NCBI GenBank assembly: GCA_963702175.1
Contig: OY969721.1
Coordinates: 1,550,001 to 1,614,000 of the forward strand
From: VRUE01 sp963702175
GTDB taxonomy: Bacteria > Actinomycetota > Thermoleophilia > Solirubrobacterales > 70-9
DNA length: 64,000 nucleotides
Direction of reading: 5' to 3'
Below the pieces are notes generated by a model that was not told the DNA's origin, did not search any database, and saw nothing but the letters and a program-made list of their open reading frames with translations. The translations under genes and the position numbers were made by a program. This document shows, in pieces, positions 8,466 through 16,279 of this stretch. Positions within the stretch are counted from its first letter, which is position 1, and each line of letters opens with the position of its first letter.

Positions 8466-11400
8466 TTAGTTCCTAGAACTCTCGACGGGTGGTGCCCCAT
8501 CCCGTGGTGGGACAAAGGCCCTTTTGTGAGCGCGCCGGCGGCGATCAGGCTTTCTGGACACGCAGCGTCCCTTGCGGCGCACCTTGCCTTTGCGGCATTT
8601 CGTGGGAGGGGGCTCGGAGAAGTTGCCCGCGCCTTCGAAGGCCGAAGAGGCGGGAGTCGGGTCGTTGGGCGCTTCGGGCGGGTCCTGGCAGGCTTCGCCT
8701 TCGCAGCCGGGGACGGGTGGGGGAAGCGGCACTTCGCCGCCGCCTTCGCGGGCGTCGTAGATGTCAATCAGGCCGCTGTCCTGGGGCGAGAGGCTCGAGG
8801 CGGTCTTGATGAACACGTCCGAGCCGTCGGCGCTGGCGTCGACGAACACCGAGTCGACCGCACTCTGGCCGGAGGAGATCAGGCTGAGGCAGCCACCCGA
8901 GGAGGGCACGTGGAGCTCGGCGCCGATCTGCTCGCACTCCGCGGCGCTCGAGGCGCGCTGCCACTCGTAGACGTCGCTTTTGCCGTTGGTGTCGCGCGCC
9001 ACCAGCCCCTCGAAGCTCTCGAAGAAGAGGCGGTTGCCGTTCGCGGAGAGGTTGCGCGGTGCGTAGAGCTGGTTCGCCCACGGCGCCATCTGGGCTGCCA
9101 CCTGAAGGCTAACGGTACCGGCCTGGAACTCCCGTCCTGCCGGCCGCATCCCAGATGGATTGCAGGACACGCAAGCAATCTGCTCCGTGTCCGCGTCGTA
9201 TATGAAGAGCTCGAGGTTGGGCTCACCGCTCTCCGCATCCTTGTTGTCGTAGCCCGTCAGTTGTGCGGTGGAGACAAAGACCAGATGCTCTCCGTCGGCA
9301 GTCAACCTCGTTCCCCGCCTGAGCGGTGAGGCGGCCACCACCGAGTATGGAGACCGCGGAAACTGTCCGGCCACATCGGCGGGAGCGAGCGTTGCGATGT
9401 GCTCAATTCCTCCCCCAGCCTCGCGAAGGTAGAGGTTTGGTTTGCCCGCTACGGCCCCGCCGTCGAGCGCTTTGCTGGAGACGAAGTACAGGCGCGTGGC
9501 ATCTGGGGTGGCCTCGACCAGCCCGGTCACGCCTTCGGCGATTTTCGTTGCCACTTTGCCGTCCACATCGAATTCGAAGAGGTTGTCATCGACCGTGTAG
9601 ATGGCCTTTGAGCCATTGGTCGCGGCTGTCCAAAAGCGCGCCGGGCCGGCGCTGATCTGCTCGGTTTTGTTGCCGTTGATCCGCACGTAGAGCGCTCCTA
9701 CACCGACCTGCCCAACGGGCACGCTCCAGAAGATCCTCGACCCGTCCGCTGAGATCGCCCGCGCGACCGTGTTCTCCCGTCCTTCGGTGCCAGGGATCCT
9801 GTTTGCAGTCCCGACCGATGAGGATTTGGGGTTCGCTTGGCCGTTCGGCAGCAGGCTGACCAAGCGCAACGTCCCGCAGCCTTCGCCACTGACGTGCTCG
9901 TAGAGCTGGTAGATCGGACCGACCGCGCCCGAGGCGTTGGCGGTCAGCTTGCCGTTTGCTCGAAACACCGTGTGGGTGCCGTCGGCGGAGATGGCCTGCG
10001 GTTCAGGCTCGTACTGCGAGGCGATCTGGTTGGTTGGTTTGGCGATGCTGATCGCTTCATAGCTTTCGCCGAGATTGATGCGGCGATAGATGTTAGGAAA
10101 CCCTTCCACTGCGCATGAATCGAGTGTTGGGTCGGCGTCGTGCAGCAGCCAGCCTTCCGTGAGGTCGGACGAGAAGGCTTTGAACTCGACGTCGAACTTG
10201 AGGTTGCCGACATCGCTGAGGCTTTCGCCTCCGCGCGGAGGCGAGATCCCATGGCTCGACCAGCGGCCAGTCTCTGGGTCGCGGCTCGCGACGTACTGGG
10301 AGGTATAGGGAGCGCTGATCGCGTCACCGAAGGACTTTTCGGAGGAGTAGGTGAGGCTCTCGCCGTCGAACGCGCTCTGATCGAGGCCGGCGGGGAAGCT
10401 GAGCGCGCTGACCCGAACCGAGATGTCGGCGTTGCCCTTTTCCACCGGGGAGACCATCTCGTAGGCGCGGCAGTCGGGAAGGCTGGCCGAGAGGCCGCTG
10501 CGCAAAGTGTCGTTTGGGCAGGGCAGAGGATCCGCGGGGATCGGGAAGGTCGTGAAGGTGTGCTCCTCACCCTGAACCGGCTGGTCGAGGAGCGCGTTGT
10601 CGGCGACGAGCCGGTAGTGGTAGAGGGTTCCGGGGGCGAGCGAGGAGACCTGCACCGAGTGAGCGCTCATCGTTTCCCCCGAGCCGAGGTCGAGCGGTGA
10701 CTGCCCAGCGCTGGGCATCCTGGCCGCCCCGACGAAGCCACTGGCTTTGAAGCCGGCGTCGTCGACGTACTCGAAGTACCCCGTCGTGGGGATCCCCAGC
10801 GGGTTGACTTCGGCGTGCATCTGGGCGGCGTCGGTGCCTACCCCGGTCGACCAGGTCTCGCCGATCAGCAGCGGCGGCTCGGTTTTGAAGCTGCCTTCGG
10901 CGATCGCCGGTTCTCCCGACGGGCTGTCCGCGTTTTCGGCGACGATCCGGAAGCGATAGGCGGTGTCGGGGATGAGGCATTTGCTTCCCGGTTCCCCCGC
11001 TTCGCTGCCCGGGTCGGGGCAGCCGACCCCCTCTTCGACGCCGTGGATGGTGATGTCGGGACCCACCGATTTCGACGGCGTGCTTTTCGCTTTGGGGCTG
11101 GCGAAGCCGCTTTCGTCTTCGAAGCCTTTCTGGTCGACGTACTCGAAGTGGTAGCTACTGACCTCACCCTCGGGATTGACCCCGGCTTTGAGCGTGGCCT
11201 TAGTGTTGCTGACTGGCGACGCTTTGGGGCAGCAGACCACCGGTCCCGGCGGGGGTTGTGAGATGAATATCAAGCGATTGCCTGGTTCGGGCGCGCCTGC
11301 GAAAGCTTCACTGGCATAGACACCGTCGTTTGTAGCGTTAGCCGCTAGACTCGATAGGTTGAATTTCGCCTCCCCATAGCCGAAACGCGAGACCAGCGTC

Positions 11401-12305
11401 AGGGTCGAATTATACTTCGCAATTACCCGAATGTTGCCTTCGAGCTGCTCAAGCTGACCAGCAAAAACATTGCCTGCTCCATCGACAGCCACTGAGATGG
11501 TGTTGGTATTGCCGACCGTAGCCGCATCTCCGAGCTTGGTTGCGTTCGGTTCGGTCAATTCATACTTCTCTATGGAACCGGCGTAGGTAGTGCGAGCAAC
11601 AACCGCGTCGTCGTTCGAGTCGACTGCGAGGCTCGTCACCGAACCTCCCTGTACACCTGAAGGTGGATCTTCCAATTTTGAGGATCCGGCAAAAGCGCAG
11701 GATTCGAACTTATCGACACGCGCACTCGTTTGGCTATCAGCGACGTAGACGGCGCCACCTGAGCCCGCTGCAATCGGGTCGTTCGAACTACTGAACTGAC
11801 CGCTGCCTTCTCCTATTGAGCCGAACGCGCATCCGAAATTGCCGTCTCGGTCGAGACGCTGGACACGGAAATTTTCACCGTCGAACACATAGACGTCCCG
11901 GTAGGTCGGGCTCGTCGGATCGCTGTCGACCGCGACACCTGTCGGTGCTTTGAACTGCCCGCTTCCAGATCCAGCGACTCCAGCTTGACAGCTGCTGGTA
12001 CAGGCCTGGAATTCTGCCGCACCGTCGATGACGCCCCAGCCCCAGGCTTCCTCGAAGCTTCCATCCGCGGCAAAGACGTCGATGCGGTTGTTGTTTCGGT
12101 CGGCGAGATAGACGCGGCCGTCGACCGGATCCACCGCCACCCCCCTCGGGTCGATGCACTGCCCCGCCCCCGAGCCAAAGGAGCAGAGGGTCTCCTCGGC
12201 CGATGCGGGGGAAGAGTGCCATGCCAAGAGCACGAGGAGCGCGCCGAGGAGAGCGATGCAGCCAAGGCCGCGTAGCGATTTGGTGAAGGTGATTATGTTG
12301 GTCAT
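8466..12305 (-). CDS. Secreted NHL-repeat / FN3-like / TolB-like propeller protein, 1279 aa (paralog 1)
   Basis: ATG start at 12305. The architecture matches the next gene downstream: hydrophobic leader ending SPASA, NHL propeller (about 38-350), a 'CC' pair before two FN3-like domains, a TolB-like propeller and a Cys-containing basic tail. The FN3, TolB and tail parts of the two proteins are nearly identical over long stretches. The outer NHL blades and some TolB loops differ strongly, which fits tandem duplication followed by local divergence or gene conversion. It is the first gene of the block 12305-485. A 9-bp GC-rich hairpin lies upstream at 12356-12382. No catalytic motif is visible. 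Confidence 0.88.
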   Translation of the reverse strand: MTNIITFTKSLRGLGCIALLGALLVLLAWHSSPASAEETLCSFGSGAGQCIDPRGVAVDPVDGRVYLADRNNNRIDVFAADGSFEEAWGWGVIDGAAEFQACTSSCQAGVAGSGSGQFKAPTGVAVDSDPTSPTYRDVYVFDGENFRVQRLDRDGNFGCAFGSIGEGSGQFSSSNDPIAAGSGGAVYVADSQTSARVDKFESCAFAGSSKLEDPPSGVQGGSVTSLAVDSNDDAVVARTTYAGSIEKYELTEPNATKLGDAATVGNTNTISVAVDGAGNVFAGQLEQLEGNIRVIAKYNSTLTLVSRFGYGEAKFNLSSLAANATNDGVYASEAFAGAPEPGNRLIFISQPPPGPVVCCPKASPVSNTKATLKAGVNPEGEVSSYHFEYVDQKGFEDESGFASPKAKSTPSKSVGPDITIHGVEEGVGCPDPGSEAGEPGSKCLIPDTAYRFRIVAENADSPSGEPAIAEGSFKTEPPLLIGETWSTGVGTDAAQMHAEVNPLGIPTTGYFEYVDDAGFKASGFVGAARMPSAGQSPLDLGSGETMSAHSVQVSSLAPGTLYHYRLVADNALLDQPVQGEEHTFTTFPIPADPLPCPNDTLRSGLSASLPDCRAYEMVSPVEKGNADISVRVSALSFPAGLDQSAFDGESLTYSSEKSFGDAISAPYTSQYVASRDPETGRWSSHGISPPRGGESLSDVGNLKFDVEFKAFSSDLTEGWLLHDADPTLDSCAVEGFPNIYRRINLGESYEAISIAKPTNQIASQYEPEPQAISADGTHTVFRANGKLTANASGAVGPIYQLYEHVSGEGCGTLRLVSLLPNGQANPKSSSVGTANRIPGTEGRENTVARAISADGSRIFWSVPVGQVGVGALYVRINGNKTEQISAGPARFWTAATNGSKAIYTVDDNLFEFDVDGKVATKIAEGVTGLVEATPDATRLYFVSSKALDGGAVAGKPNLYLREAGGGIEHIATLAPADVAGQFPRSPYSVVAASPLRRGTRLTADGEHLVFVSTAQLTGYDNKDAESGEPNLELFIYDADTEQIACVSCNPSGMRPAGREFQAGTVSLQVAAQMAPWANQLYAPRNLSANGNRLFFESFEGLVARDTNGKSDVYEWQRASSAAECEQIGAELHVPSSGGCLSLISSGQSAVDSVFVDASADGSDVFIKTASSLSPQDSGLIDIYDAREGGGEVPLPPPVPGCEGEACQDPPEAPNDPTPASSAFEGAGNFSEPPPTKCRKGKVRRKGRCVSRKPDRRRRAHKRAFVPPRDGAPPVESSRN

Positions 12306-12355
12306 AGTGCCGTCAGCGAGCTAGCAGTGAAGAGGTGAGTAAGTGCCACTTGGGA

Positions 12356-12382
12356 CCCCGGACGACCTGGCACCGTCCGGGG
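12356..12382 (-). terminator. GC-rich hairpin behind the collagen-like gene
   Basis: The 9-bp arms CCCCGGACG and CGTCCGGGG pair perfectly around a 9-nt loop, 35 bases past the stop of the minus-strand gene ending at 12417. There is no U-run, so it would be an I-shaped (actinobacterial type) terminator or another structured element. The rest of the 12306-12416 gap has no recognisable gene. Confidence 0.4.
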
Positions 12383-12416
12383 TTACACAGGTTTGTTGGT
12401 TACTTCCCAACCAGGG

Positions 12417-13154
12417 CTAGGGTGCCGTCACCGCCCAAAACCCATAGCCGAAGTTTGGAGTGCCTTCGGCACCGAACACCAGGCGAGCCCCTGACGTCCC
12501 TGCTCCACCAGGGCCTCCGGTGGCCCCTCCAGGTGGACTAATGGATGCAATGGCGGGTTCGACTTTTCCTATGAACTTGGCGAATTCGAGGGTCTGCGTG
12601 TAGACACAGAGATGACCCGAGGCGGCTTGCGGATCTTCAACGGTCCCCGGGCAGTTCGTCGGTTCAGGTGCTAGGTGGACGTTTGCCGCGGGTAGCGCCG
12701 CGGCAAGCGGAATCGTGAACGAGATGGGTGCGGGCTGAATGAGCTGACCGCTGGGGACCATGGTGTTGAAAGACCAAACGCCGGTCTCGGTCTCACCCGG
12801 CGGCAGCGTGCCCAGCTCGGTCCAGGGGTTGCCTTCGGGGCCTTCCGGGCCTTCTTCTCCGGTTTCGCCTTTGTTGCCTTGTGCGCCTGTATTACCGGTC
12901 GGCCCGGTAGGTCCAACCGCGCCGTCTTTGCCGTTGGCGCCGGCTGTGCCTGCCGGTCCCTGAGCCCCGGCAGAGCCCGCCGCGCCGGCGGGGCCTTTTG
13001 CGCCTTTCAGCTTCTTCAGCACGCTGGGGCTGATCTGTTTGGTCGAGGTGATCAGGTATTTGGCGGCGAAGGCGCCGCCGGTCATGGCGAAGACCAGTGC
13101 GATCACCGAGATGACCCCCGGGATGCCGAAGCGGTTGCGTAGCGTCGAGAACAT
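12417..13154 (-). CDS. Membrane-anchored collagen-like protein, 245 aa
   Basis: ATG at 13154 with an AAGGAGA Shine-Dalgarno about 7 nt upstream. Residues 10-31 form one hydrophobic segment (signal or anchor). Residues 51-109 are about 20 uninterrupted Gly-X-Y triplets (GAKGPAGAAG..., GPTGPTGNTG...), a collagen-like triple-helix sequence. Residues 110-245 form a compact, Pro/Ala-rich head with two cysteines. Bacterial collagen-like proteins usually form trimeric surface stalks; surface display is inferred. It precedes the NHL/TolB block on the same strand with a 111-bp gap. Confidence 0.88.
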   Translation of the reverse strand: MFSTLRNRFGIPGVISVIALVFAMTGGAFAAKYLITSTKQISPSVLKKLKGAKGPAGAAGSAGAQGPAGTAGANGKDGAVGPTGPTGNTGAQGNKGETGEEGPEGPEGNPWTELGTLPPGETETGVWSFNTMVPSGQLIQPAPISFTIPLAAALPAANVHLAPEPTNCPGTVEDPQAASGHLCVYTQTLEFAKFIGKVEPAIASISPPGGATGGPGGAGTSGARLVFGAEGTPNFGYGFWAVTAP

Positions 13155-13280
13155 CGAAATCTCTCCTTGTCCCGTGAGCCCCTCTGCCGGCCGCTTCCCT
13201 GTGCGGCCCTCCCGAGGCTCGGTTATGTGGTCCCTGTTGGTGCTTGTCCCTGAGCGCTCTCCTAAACGAGCGCTGGATGT

Positions 13281-13309
13281 ATGAAAACAGAGACCTTTTT
13301 AAATGTCAA
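13281..13309 (-). promoter_or_regulatory. Candidate promoter of the collagen-like gene
   Basis: On the minus strand a perfect TTGACA lies at 13309-13304, 17 nt before a poor -10 (TTTCAT, 13286-13281), in an AT-rich patch unusual for this window. Transcription would give a leader of about 120 nt containing an inverted repeat AGCGCTC/GAGCGCT (13253-13274). The match is good at -35 only. Confidence 0.35.
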
Positions 13310-14574
13310 GGAGATGTTTTTAAGAGAAAGGAGGCTGTCTCAACCTGATCGTGCTCGAAGGCCGGGGCCATCCGCGCCACTTCTGCCTCGGGAAGGCCAG
13401 CATCGGCCGCTGCCTTCCGCCACCCGGCGGTGGTGGACGCAACCTCGTCGAGGATCTGGCGAGCAGCGTCCTCGTCGAGGCGGAACGCATCGGCGACCGC
13501 GACCAGCGTCTGGATCGAAGCCGTCGTGTCGTCGAAGTCGATCGCTGTGCTCAGGTACCTGGTCCCCGGAGCCGGGTTGGGGTTGAGGTCGAAGGCCGGG
13601 GCGAGGGCCCAGCCGGCACTGCTGGTGCGCAGGAAACCGTGATTGCGCAGGTGGTCGTCGGTGTTGGAGATCAGGATCGAGAAGGCGACGCGGCGCCAGA
13701 GCTGGCGCAGTTCCGCCGTTGCGCTGGGCGAGTGACGTTCGATCGCGTCGGCGATCTCCAGGTAGCTTCTCTGCTGGCCGTCGCTAGCTTCGAGCATCGT
13801 CATCGCGCTCAGGTAACCGATCCGGCCCTCGCCTATGCGGTCGAACCGGTCGACGATCAGCACCGGCTGGCCGTCGACCATGTGCAGTTCCGCGGACGGC
13901 ACGTCGAGGCCCGCCTCGCGGGCCAGCCGCAGCGCGACCAGCTCCCAGCGCACCACGTCCCACTCGTCGCCGGCGGCGCTGGGGAACTTGGCGATCGCGG
14001 GCGCGCCGCCCGTGTCGAGGACATGCGCCTTCGGCCGTGCCCCGCCCAGCGAGCTCCCCCCGCGCAGAAGAGTGCGCAACTCCTCCTCGCTCGCTTCGTC
14101 TCGTTCGAGCCGGTCGGCGGCGCTGAGGAGCGTCGGCAGCTCAAGCAGGGGCGGAACCCCGCTGACGTCATCGGCGAGGAAGGCGCCGGAGCTGGGATCG
14201 CGGAAGCGCAGTGCCCCTTGGCGCATGTCGTCGCGAGCGCCGAGCAGGTAGTCGACCTCGCCGAAGCTCCGCTCGGCGTCGCCCTCGCGCTCCGCCCGCT
14301 TGTGCTCCGTCCGTGCGATCAGGCGCCGGCCCCAGCGGTCCGGGGCGCAATCGGAGAAGGCACCGAAGGTCGCGCGACCTGGCGGCGTGTGCTGGGGCGC
14401 GGTGGTCAGGCCGAGCAGAGGATCGAGCTCGTATGCGCCCGGACGGGCGACGTAGTCCGCGGCGTAGGCGAACGTCTGCGACTCCACCCGGCGGCGCCGG
14501 CGGAACCAGAGCGTCCCGGCGAGGACGTCCTCTCCCTCGATCTGGACGAAGACTTCCGCTTCGCGCTCAGCCAT
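13306..14574 (-). CDS. hipA: HipA-type serine/threonine kinase toxin
   Basis: 422 residues, the usual HipA length. The kinase landmarks are present in order: an N-terminal HipA domain (about 10-120); a glycine-rich 'GGSSLGGARPK' at 172-182, equivalent to the nucleotide-binding/phosphoserine loop; 'VDRFDR' at 241-246; a catalytic 'ISNTDDHLRNHGF' at 302-314; and a metal-binding 'LAPAFDLNP' at 324-332. All key residues look intact, so the kinase is predicted active. Characterised family members phosphorylate glutamyl-tRNA synthetase or other translation factors; the target here cannot be told. The start overlaps the end of the antitoxin gene by 8 nt, so the pair is cotranscribed. Confidence 0.93.
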   Translation of the reverse strand: MAEREAEVFVQIEGEDVLAGTLWFRRRRRVESQTFAYAADYVARPGAYELDPLLGLTTAPQHTPPGRATFGAFSDCAPDRWGRRLIARTEHKRAEREGDAERSFGEVDYLLGARDDMRQGALRFRDPSSGAFLADDVSGVPPLLELPTLLSAADRLERDEASEEELRTLLRGGSSLGGARPKAHVLDTGGAPAIAKFPSAAGDEWDVVRWELVALRLAREAGLDVPSAELHMVDGQPVLIVDRFDRIGEGRIGYLSAMTMLEASDGQQRSYLEIADAIERHSPSATAELRQLWRRVAFSILISNTDDHLRNHGFLRTSSAGWALAPAFDLNPNPAPGTRYLSTAIDFDDTTASIQTLVAVADAFRLDEDAARQILDEVASTTAGWRKAAADAGLPEAEVARMAPAFEHDQVETASFLLKTSP

Positions 14575-14917
14575 TGGGCGTCAGGTTCCTTGTCCGGACT
14601 CTCTGCGGAAGCCGCTCTTCGGACCGCAACCGACCCAGATCCGACTCGTAGGGGTCCAGGGCTCGCGTGAGGGTCTCGACGAGGCCGAGCGCGCGCAGGA
14701 CCCGCAGCAGGTTCTCCAGGGAGATGCCGCCGTCGGCATCCTCCAAACGCCGCAGGGTGTTGACCGAGACGCCGGCGCGGTCGGCGAGCTGCGCCTGCGT
14801 CAAGCCAGCCAGCTTGCGCCAGGTGGCGAGGTCTTCGCTTGCCTGGTGCAGGGCGCGGCTGACTCCGGGCGGGGGACGCCCCTTTTTGTTGTTTTGGCCC
14901 CAATATTTATCATTCAT
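14567..14917 (-). CDS. hipB: HipB-type Xre-family antitoxin
   Basis: 116 residues with a helix-turn-helix of the Xre/Cro type at about 32-90 ('LAGLTQAQLADRAGVSVNTLRRLEDADGGIS'). HipB binds and neutralises HipA and represses the operon. The ATG at 14917 lies inside the left arm of an inverted repeat (14916-14952), so bound antitoxin would cover the translation start. No Shine-Dalgarno is visible, which suggests a leaderless or near-leaderless message. The C-terminal 20 residues are basic. Confidence 0.9.
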   Translation of the reverse strand: MNDKYWGQNNKKGRPPPGVSRALHQASEDLATWRKLAGLTQAQLADRAGVSVNTLRRLEDADGGISLENLLRVLRALGLVETLTRALDPYESDLGRLRSEERLPQRVRTRNLTPNG

Positions 14918-14952
14918 ATATGAGCGATTCTAGCATCTAATCACTCATATAT
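14916..14952. promoter_or_regulatory. Inverted repeat, probable HipB operator
   Basis: The 14-bp arms ATATATGAGCGATT (14916-14929) and AATCACTCATATAT (14939-14952) match at 13 of 14 positions around a 9-nt spacer. The site fills the 53-bp gap between hipB and the pyrE fusion gene and overlaps the hipB start codon. Autoregulation by HipB at such repeats is established for the family; binding here is inferred. Confidence 0.6.
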
Positions 14953-14970
14953 AGGATGTAAGATAGGAAT

Positions 14971-16065
14971 CTAACCGCGATCCGGTCGCTCCGGGTAGAT
15001 CTCGTCGATCGTGAGCAGGGCTTTGTAGGGGGCGCTTGCAGCGGCTTTGATCGCCTCGCCTCCCCCGGCCAGGCGGTCGACGACGGCAAGGACGCTGGCG
15101 ACCTCGAGGCCCTGCTCGCGGACGCGCTCGATCGCGGCGACGGTCGAGCCGCCGCTGGTGACGGTGTCCTCGACGACGAGGCAGCGGTCTCCCGGCTCGA
15201 CCGGGCCCTCGACCCAGCGCTGCAAGCCGTGCTGCTTGCGCTCGCCGCGGACGAAGAAGCCGACGAGGCCCTTGCCGGCGGGTACCGCGAGGGCGGCGCA
15301 GGCGGGCGGGATTGCCGCGGTCGCCGGGCCGCCGACTGCGGTGGCGCCCGCCTCCAGCGCGGCGGCGGCGATCAGCTCGCCGGCGGCGCGGAAGCCCGGC
15401 GGCCGCAGCAGCGCCCGGCGGGCGTCGACGTAGTACTGGGCGGTCGTCCCGCTCGACAGCGTCACCTCGCCGATCACCAGCGAGTGCTCGCGCAGCTCGG
15501 CGAGCAGCGTCGCCTTGGCCACCTCGAGGTCTCCGTTCGCATCGGCTTCTTCGCCGGAGGGAGAGCTCGCCCCCTCAGACGATCCCTCGCCCAGCAGCTG
15601 CTCGTAGCGATCCTCCTTCTGGCCTGGCTGGCGCGCATGGCGCCGGACCAGCTCGCGCTCGATCAGGCGGTCGAGGGTCTCGTGCACAGCACCGAGGTCA
15701 GCGAACTCGTGGAGCCTCTGGCCACGCTGCTTCAGCTCGCCGGGGGTCTGCGGGCCGCGCAGCATCAGCACCGCCATGACCGAGACCTCAGCATCGTCGA
15801 GTCCGATGGCTTCGTTCAGTAAGTGGCGGTACTTGCGGGCTCGGCTGCCGGCGCCGCTGGCGAGACGCGTCCAGCTCCTTAAGGCGAGGCGCCGCAGCGC
15901 CTCGACCACGGTCTGCTCGTCATAGGAGACCACCGGGTCGCGGTTGGTCGACTGGTTGCAGGCCAGCCGCAACGAGTTGAGCGAGAGCGGGTAGACGTCC
16001 GGCGTCGTCCGCTGCTTCTCGATCAGGCAGCCGAGCACGCGGATCTCTACAGCGTCGGGCTCCAT
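14971..16065 (-). CDS. pyrE: YceH (DUF480)-orotate phosphoribosyltransferase fusion
   Basis: 364 residues. Residues 1-157 match the YceH/DUF480 family (two winged-helix units; 'VLGCLIEKQRTTPDVYPLSLNSL' and 'SVMAVLMLRGPQTPGEL'). A Gly/Ser/Glu-rich linker (158-180) leads to a complete orotate phosphoribosyltransferase (181-364). That domain has the flexible catalytic loop 'RGERKQHG' (273-280) and the PRPP-binding motif 'CLVVEDTVTSGGS' (295-307). OPRT makes OMP from orotate and PRPP in pyrimidine synthesis. The OPRT part has normal stand-alone length, so this looks like a true fusion rather than a read-through: there is no internal start with a ribosome site and the linker is in frame. No other pyr gene is adjacent. 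A regulatory role for the winged-helix half is inference. Confidence 0.88.
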   Translation of the reverse strand: MEPDAVEIRVLGCLIEKQRTTPDVYPLSLNSLRLACNQSTNRDPVVSYDEQTVVEALRRLALRSWTRLASGAGSRARKYRHLLNEAIGLDDAEVSVMAVLMLRGPQTPGELKQRGQRLHEFADLGAVHETLDRLIERELVRRHARQPGQKEDRYEQLLGEGSSEGASSPSGEEADANGDLEVAKATLLAELREHSLVIGEVTLSSGTTAQYYVDARRALLRPPGFRAAGELIAAAALEAGATAVGGPATAAIPPACAALAVPAGKGLVGFFVRGERKQHGLQRWVEGPVEPGDRCLVVEDTVTSGGSTVAAIERVREQGLEVASVLAVVDRLAGGGEAIKAAASAPYKALLTIDEIYPERPDRG

Positions 16066-16122
16066 GGCGGTCGCATCCTATGGCGGTCGCAGACCTGAAT
16101 GTGCCAATAGTGAGACAAGACC

Positions 16123-16177
16123 GTCAAATGTGTGAGACATGGCTTGAAATGGCGCGTTCGAGTCCCTTCCCCTCCGC
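16123..16177 (+). pseudogene. Decayed copy of the class II tRNA locus
   Basis: Bases 16123-16153 match 18740-18770 at 29 of 31 positions, the region containing the -35 element of the tRNA-like gene at 18799. They are followed directly by GTTCGAGTCCCT and CCCTCCGC, the T-arm and 3' acceptor strand of that same tRNA. Everything between (upstream region, D-arm, anticodon and variable arms) is missing, so this is a deletion remnant. It lies in the 16066-16279 gap, where no protein gene is seen. Confidence 0.6.
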
Positions 16178-16239
16178 TGGATCTAGGTGGTACCGTCTAG
16201 GTCGGGTGTCAGCCGGATAGGGATTCGAACCTTCAGTTG

Positions 16240-16269
16240 AAACGGCCCGCTTCGGCGGGCCGTTTCTTT
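16240..16269 (+). terminator. Strong hairpin terminator with UUCG loop
   Basis: An 11-bp stem (AAACGGCCCGC / GCGGGCCGTTT) closed by a TTCG loop is followed on the plus strand by CTTT. It lies downstream of the decayed tRNA copy and 10 bp past the stop of the minus-strand epimerase gene, so it may act in both directions. The tRNA-like locus at 18799 is followed by a similar hairpin. Confidence 0.75.
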
Positions 16270-16279
16270 GTTCGCATCC

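Noticed and set aside
16211..16235. A second tRNA T-arm-like sequence (GGATTCGAACC)
   Set aside because: Stem partners for a T-arm or acceptor could not be found on either strand; probably chance or a very decayed remnant.
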